A stretch of DNA of 34,697 nucleotides from an uncultured Holdemania sp. (GTDB lineage Bacteria; Bacillota_I; Bacilli_A; Erysipelotrichales; Erysipelotrichaceae): NCBI GenBank assembly GCA_947037125.1, contig CAMQTJ010000022.1, forward strand, positions 1 through 34,697. Direction: 5' to 3'. The stretch's first letter is position 1. Every line of letters starts with the position of its first letter. The position numbers and the translations under genes are program-made. The notes under the pieces were generated by a model that saw only the letters and a program-made list of their open reading frames with translations, did not search any database and had not been told where the DNA came from. This document shows, piece after piece, positions 32,526 to 34,697 of the stretch.

Positions 32526-34592
32526 ATGAAAGATTATTTAGGGAGTGAAGTTAGAAATATTGTCTTATTAGGTCATAGTGGTACAGGTAAAACTGACATA
32601 TGTGAAGCATGTTTACTATATACAAAATCTATTGATCGTTTTGGTAAAACTGAAGATGGTAATAGTGTATCAGATTATGATCCTGAAGAAATCAAACGTG
32701 GTCAATCTATTTATACATCGGTTGTGCCTATTGAATTTAAAAATTGTAAATTAAACTTTATCGATACTCCAGGTTATTTAGATTATGATGGTGAATTAAA
32801 AAGTGGACTTGCAGTTGCAGATAATGCTTTAATTGTTATTAGTGCAAAAGATAAAGTACAATCCTCAACGGCTAAAGCATTTAAATTATCAAGAGATAAA
32901 AATTTACCTACAATCTTTTTTGTGAATAAAATAGATGAAGAAAATGCTTCTTTTGATGATGCTTATTCTGATTTAAGAGATAAATTTGGAAAAATAGTAA
33001 TTGCATTTGAAATGCCAATAGTTGAAAATAATGAAGTTGTTGGTAGTGTTAATATTTTAAGAAAAAAAGCATGGTATTATAATGATAATGAAAATTCGAA
33101 AGCAGTTCCTGAAAACTTAGTTGCGAAAACTGATGAATATTATGATCAAATAGTTGAAGCTATTGCTATGGGTGATGATGATTTAATGGAAAAATTCTTT
33201 AATGGAGAAATTTTTGATGAACATGATATCGCTAAAGGATTAAGAATTGGTGTACGAAGTGGCGAAATTTGTCCTGTTTATTGTGGTTCAGCACGTAAAG
33301 GTACAGGTATTGAGCGTCTACTAGATTTAATTATTGAATATTTCCCAACATATGGTGAAATTGGAACTGTAAGTTGTGTTAATGATCGTGGTGTTAATAT
33401 AACATTACAAACTAATGAACAAGAAGCCTTATCAGTATTTGTTTATAAAACAATTGTAGATCCTTTTGTTGGAAAGATATCTTTTGTTAAAGTAATGTCT
33501 GGTGTATTATCAGCTGATTCTAGTGTTTATAATGCTGATAAAGATGAAATGGAAAAAATCAATTCAATCTATGTTATGAGAGGTAAATATCAAGTTGCAG
33601 TAGGTAAATTATTTACAGGAGATATTGGAGCTATAGTTAAGTTACAACATACTCATACTAATGATACTTTATCTACAAAAATGAAACCTGTATTATTTGA
33701 AAGAGTTGACTATACAAAACCTATGTTAGGTGTTGCAGTTTGGCCTAAAACTAAAAATGATGAAGATAAAATGAGTTTTGCTATTGCGAAAATCTTAGAA
33801 GAAGATTTAAGTGTAAAATTTGTAAAAAATAAAGAAACAAAGGAACAAGTATTATATGGTTTAGGTGATCAACAATTAGATGTTATTATTAATAAACTTA
33901 AAAATAAATATAAAGTAGAGATTTTAACAACAGTTCCAACAGTACAATATCGTGAAACAATCATGAAATGTGTTGAAGCTGAAGGTAAACATAAGAAACA
34001 ATCAGGTGGTGCAGGTCAATATGGTCATGTTAAGATTAAATTTGAGCCATGTGAATGTGAAGAAATGGAATTTGTTGAAGATGTATTTGGTGGTTCTGTT
34101 CCGCGTCAATATTTCCCAGCAGTTGAACAAGGCTTAAGAGAAGCCATGGAAAAAGGTGTTCTTGCAGGATTTAAAGTAGTTGGAGTAAAGGCTACACTTT
34201 ATGATGGATCATATCATGATGTTGACTCAAAAGAAATTGCATTTAAAGCAGCAGCTCGCCTTGCTTATAAAGATGGAATGCTTAAAGCTAAGCCTATTTT
34301 ATTAGAGCCAATTGGCAAGGTGGAAGTTTTAATTCCTGAAGAATATTTAGGTGTTATTATTGGTGACTTTAATAAGCGTCGTGGTATTATTATGGGAATG
34401 GATGTAGTTGAAAATAATCAAAAAATCAGTGCTGAAGTACCAATGGCAGAAATGCAAAAATATGCTACTGAACTTCGCTCAATGACTCAAGGGCGTGGTG
34501 AATATTTTATTGAATTTGATCATTATGACAATTGTCCAGAACTAATTGCTCAACGTGTTGTTAAAGAAACAAAAGCTAAGTTAGAAGAATAA
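32526..34592 (+). CDS. EF-G paralogue (translational GTPase, SxDYDPEE type)
   Basis: The 688-residue protein has all EF-G domains: G1 GHSGTGKT (16-23), switch region SVSDYDPEEIKRGQS, G3 DTPGYLD (80-86), G4 NKID (134-137), domain II with VYKTIVDPFVGKISF, and domains III-V including QSGGAGQYGHVKIKFEP and PIGKVEVLIPEEYLGVIIGDFNKRRG. The DYDPEE form and the Tyr (Y84) in place of the catalytic His of the DTPGH motif mark the secondary EF-G-2 group rather than the main fusA, which usually sits in the str operon. It may act in special translocation, ribosome rescue or recycling; the precise role is unknown. Ribosome site AGGTGA. Confidence 0.93.
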   Translation: MKDYLGSEVRNIVLLGHSGTGKTDICEACLLYTKSIDRFGKTEDGNSVSDYDPEEIKRGQSIYTSVVPIEFKNCKLNFIDTPGYLDYDGELKSGLAVADNALIVISAKDKVQSSTAKAFKLSRDKNLPTIFFVNKIDEENASFDDAYSDLRDKFGKIVIAFEMPIVENNEVVGSVNILRKKAWYYNDNENSKAVPENLVAKTDEYYDQIVEAIAMGDDDLMEKFFNGEIFDEHDIAKGLRIGVRSGEICPVYCGSARKGTGIERLLDLIIEYFPTYGEIGTVSCVNDRGVNITLQTNEQEALSVFVYKTIVDPFVGKISFVKVMSGVLSADSSVYNADKDEMEKINSIYVMRGKYQVAVGKLFTGDIGAIVKLQHTHTNDTLSTKMKPVLFERVDYTKPMLGVAVWPKTKNDEDKMSFAIAKILEEDLSVKFVKNKETKEQVLYGLGDQQLDVIINKLKNKYKVEILTTVPTVQYRETIMKCVEAEGKHKKQSGGAGQYGHVKIKFEPCECEEMEFVEDVFGGSVPRQYFPAVEQGLREAMEKGVLAGFKVVGVKATLYDGSYHDVDSKEIAFKAAARLAYKDGMLKAKPILLEPIGKVEVLIPEEYLGVIIGDFNKRRGIIMGMDVVENNQKISAEVPMAEMQKYATELRSMTQGRGEYFIEFDHYDNCPELIAQRVVKETKAKLEE

Positions 34593-34614
34593 AAATTATT
34601 AAAAATGATAAAAT

Positions 34615-34642
34615 AAAAGACGTTAATTTAACGTCTTTTTAT
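34615..34642 (+). terminator. Terminator after the EF-G paralogue
   Basis: AAAAGACGTTAA pairs with TTAACGTCTTTT, followed by T. Confidence 0.9.
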
Positions 34643-34646
34643 TGGT

Positions 34647-34697
34647 GCCCCAAACTTAACTGGGGTTTCTACTAATTAAGCAACAAACTAACTTGGG
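34647..34697. repeat. Start of an unidentified repeat at the right edge
   Basis: CCCCA-AACTTAAC-TGGGG can form a hairpin (34648-34665). CAAACTTAACTGGGG (34651) is echoed as CAAACTAACTTGGG (34684) 33 bases later. This G/C-containing sequence differs from the surrounding DNA and may be the edge of a repeat or insertion element that continues outside the window. Confidence 0.3.

Overview
The window is strongly AT-rich, gene-dense DNA read with the standard bacterial code. Several genes end at TGA (uppS, the DUF368 gene, the first sigma factor), and Trp is written TGG throughout. Gene content and order point to a low-GC Firmicute (Bacillota): uppS-cdsA-dxr-rseP, tex, DegV, PASTA repeats, many AGGAG-type ribosome sites and T-rich hairpin terminators. 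A gut-type Erysipelotrichia/Clostridia relative is my inference, not something the sequence proves. I see no phage, complete insertion sequence, CRISPR array or rRNA. There is one tRNA (His).

Layout. (1) 1-5317, plus strand: the end of uppS, then cdsA, dxr, rseP, a DUF368 (PopT-type) lipid-carrier transporter and galE. All are tightly spaced or overlapping and end in a strong terminator, forming an envelope-precursor operon. (2) 5403-9720: a membrane-anchored protein of unknown function and a large secreted glucosaminidase. Then, on the minus strand (9932-11941), a kinase-less PASTA-repeat membrane protein. (3) 12047-15430: tex plus an amidohydrolase. (4) 15477-19377: an XRE regulator with a membrane tail, a MerR/BmrR-like regulator divergent from a MATE exporter with a textbook MerR operator between them, and a nitroreductase-like protein. 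(5) 19763-21610: tRNA-His (minus), a DegV protein and a YgjP-type metallopeptidase. (6) 21705-25485: a putative lipoprotein, two paralogous small membrane proteins, two divergent peptidoglycan-binding proteins and an MscS channel.

(7) 25493-30474 is the most unusual stretch: a small array of ECF sigma factors and membrane anti-sigma-like proteins. It holds two sigma factors and three large single-pass regulators. Both transcription units are preceded by the same spaced motif (GTCACAAA-N5-TTTTG-N3-TGTTT-N-CT-N-TATGAA), a good candidate for the promoter these sigma factors recognise. The third regulator carries an in-frame TGA exactly where its paralogue has Trp85. A 0.75-kb gap between the units holds decayed, non-open sequence.

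(8) 30448-31603, minus strand: a ferredoxin, a membrane 4Fe-4S protein and an ArsR-family repressor. The repressor closely resembles the YgaV/BigR/SqrR persulfide sensors, with both sensor cysteines. A perfect 11-bp inverted repeat overlaps the -10 of a near-consensus promoter. (9) 31654-34639: a promoter with a CcpA-like site, a 31-codon leader ORF whose stop lies in the loop of a terminator hairpin, an ankyrin-repeat protein and an EF-G paralogue of the SxDYDPEE type. This looks like translation-dependent attenuation of an accessory translation factor.

Recurring theme: most of the window concerns the cell envelope (lipid carrier, phospholipid, wall hydrolysis, PASTA, PG binding, mechanosensing, trans-membrane sigma control) and small autoregulated circuits whose operators can be read directly from the DNA.
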